A stretch of 64,000 nucleotides of DNA from Pseudomonas citronellolis (GTDB lineage Bacteria; Pseudomonadota; Gammaproteobacteria; Pseudomonadales; Pseudomonadaceae): the NCBI RefSeq assembly GCF_029335315.1, contig NZ_JARJLT010000118.1:1-64000 (forward strand), given 5' to 3'. The translations under genes were made by a program, and so were the position numbers. Below the pieces are notes generated by a model that saw only the letters and a program-made list of their open reading frames with translations, had not been told where the DNA came from and searched no databases. Positions 63,822 to 64,000 of the stretch are shown in pieces (position 1 is the stretch's first letter; every line of letters begins with the position of its first letter).

Positions 63822-64000
63822 TGAACAGACGTCCCAAGGCCCCCGCCCCATCCAGCGCCCGCCAGCACGGCGGGCAAGGCCAGCTGCGCATCATCGGCGG
63901 CGAATGGCGCAGCCGGCGCTTCGCCTTCCCCGACGGGCCGGGCCTGCGCCCGACCCCGGACCGGGTACGCGAGACCCTGTTCAACTGGCTCGCCGCCTAC
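63821..64000 (+). CDS. rsmD: 16S rRNA (guanine966-N2)-methyltransferase RsmD, partial (3' end outside window)
   Basis: First 60 codons of RsmD, which methylates G966 of 16S rRNA. The segment GQLRIIGGEWRSRRFAFPDG followed by LRPTPDRVRETLFNWLA is the N-terminal signature of the family. The ATG shares its first base with the stop of the preceding gene. The catalytic NPPY region lies beyond the window edge, so completeness cannot be judged. Confidence 0.93.
   Translation, partial: MNRRPKAPAPSSARQHGGQGQLRIIGGEWRSRRFAFPDGPGLRPTPDRVRETLFNWLAAY

Overview
This window is core chromosome of a high-GC Pseudomonas, most likely of the P. aeruginosa lineage (P. citronellolis/nitroreducens/knackmussii-type rather than P. 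aeruginosa itself). The evidence is a complete mexR/mexAB-oprM efflux locus, a complete pilGHIJK-chpABCDE chemosensory cluster, pilT/pilU, pyrR-pyrB-pyrC', metXW, rpoH-ftsXEY, and an order that, from memory, matches P. aeruginosa PA0427 down to PA0370. Coding density is high, G+C is high throughout, and I see no tRNA, rRNA, phage, transposase, integrase or CRISPR array.

Layout. (1) 1-2.4 kb: a chemoreceptor behind a sigma-28 (FliA) type promoter, and a UPF0158 protein. (2) 2.4-9 kb: mexAB-oprM on the minus strand, divergent from mexR, with recognisable MexR and NalD/TtgR-type operators between them. (3) 9-14.3 kb: yceI and cytochrome b561, a flavin amine oxidase, bioA and rsmE. (4) 14.4-29.8 kb (minus): the type IV pilus chemosensory system, running pilG-pilH-pilI-pilJ-pilK-chpA-chpB-chpC-chpD-chpE, with a giant ChpA of about 2620 residues. 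(5) 30-36 kb (plus): gshB, tonB3-like, algH/yqgE, ruvX and the pyrimidine genes pyrR-pyrB-pyrC' (pyrC' has lost its metal ligands). (6) 36-41.9 kb (minus): a cystathionine gamma-lyase/synthase-type enzyme with cystathionine beta-synthase, a TM2 protein, and the retraction ATPases pilU and pilT. (7) 42-51.4 kb (plus): yggS, proC, yggT, yggU, a dynamin-like GTPase, metX-metW, a DUF4426 protein, rdgB, hemW, a DUF3392 protein and a small unknown. (8) 51.4-60.8 kb (mostly minus): a DUF1329 protein, trmB, thiG, thiS, a DUF423 protein, mtgA (plus), an unknown membrane-anchored protein, rpoH, ftsX, ftsE and ftsY. (9) 61-64 kb (plus): a catalytic/non-catalytic pair of M16 proteases and the start of rsmD, cut by the window edge.

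Functional themes. Twitching motility dominates. The chemosensory array, the retraction motors PilT/PilU and the TonB3-like protein next to it all bear on type IV pilus assembly or retraction. Multidrug efflux and housekeeping (sulfur amino acids, pyrimidines, thiamine, biotin, heme, division and SRP targeting) make up most of the rest.

Non-coding content of interest: a family of three related palindromic intergenic repeats (near 2.3, 14.3 and 39.6 kb), a REPIN-like inverted pair at 36.1-36.3 kb with an adjacent REP, two in-frame hexanucleotide microsatellites in chpA, a perfect palindrome just upstream of a predicted rpoH promoter, and several clear intrinsic terminators. I found no convincing undescribed multi-gene system. 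The most unusual accessory items are the lone dynamin-like GTPase with its own predicted promoter, the lone DUF1329 protein, and the variable repeat linker of ChpA. All names rest on recognition of sequence motifs and remembered homologues; no database search was run.
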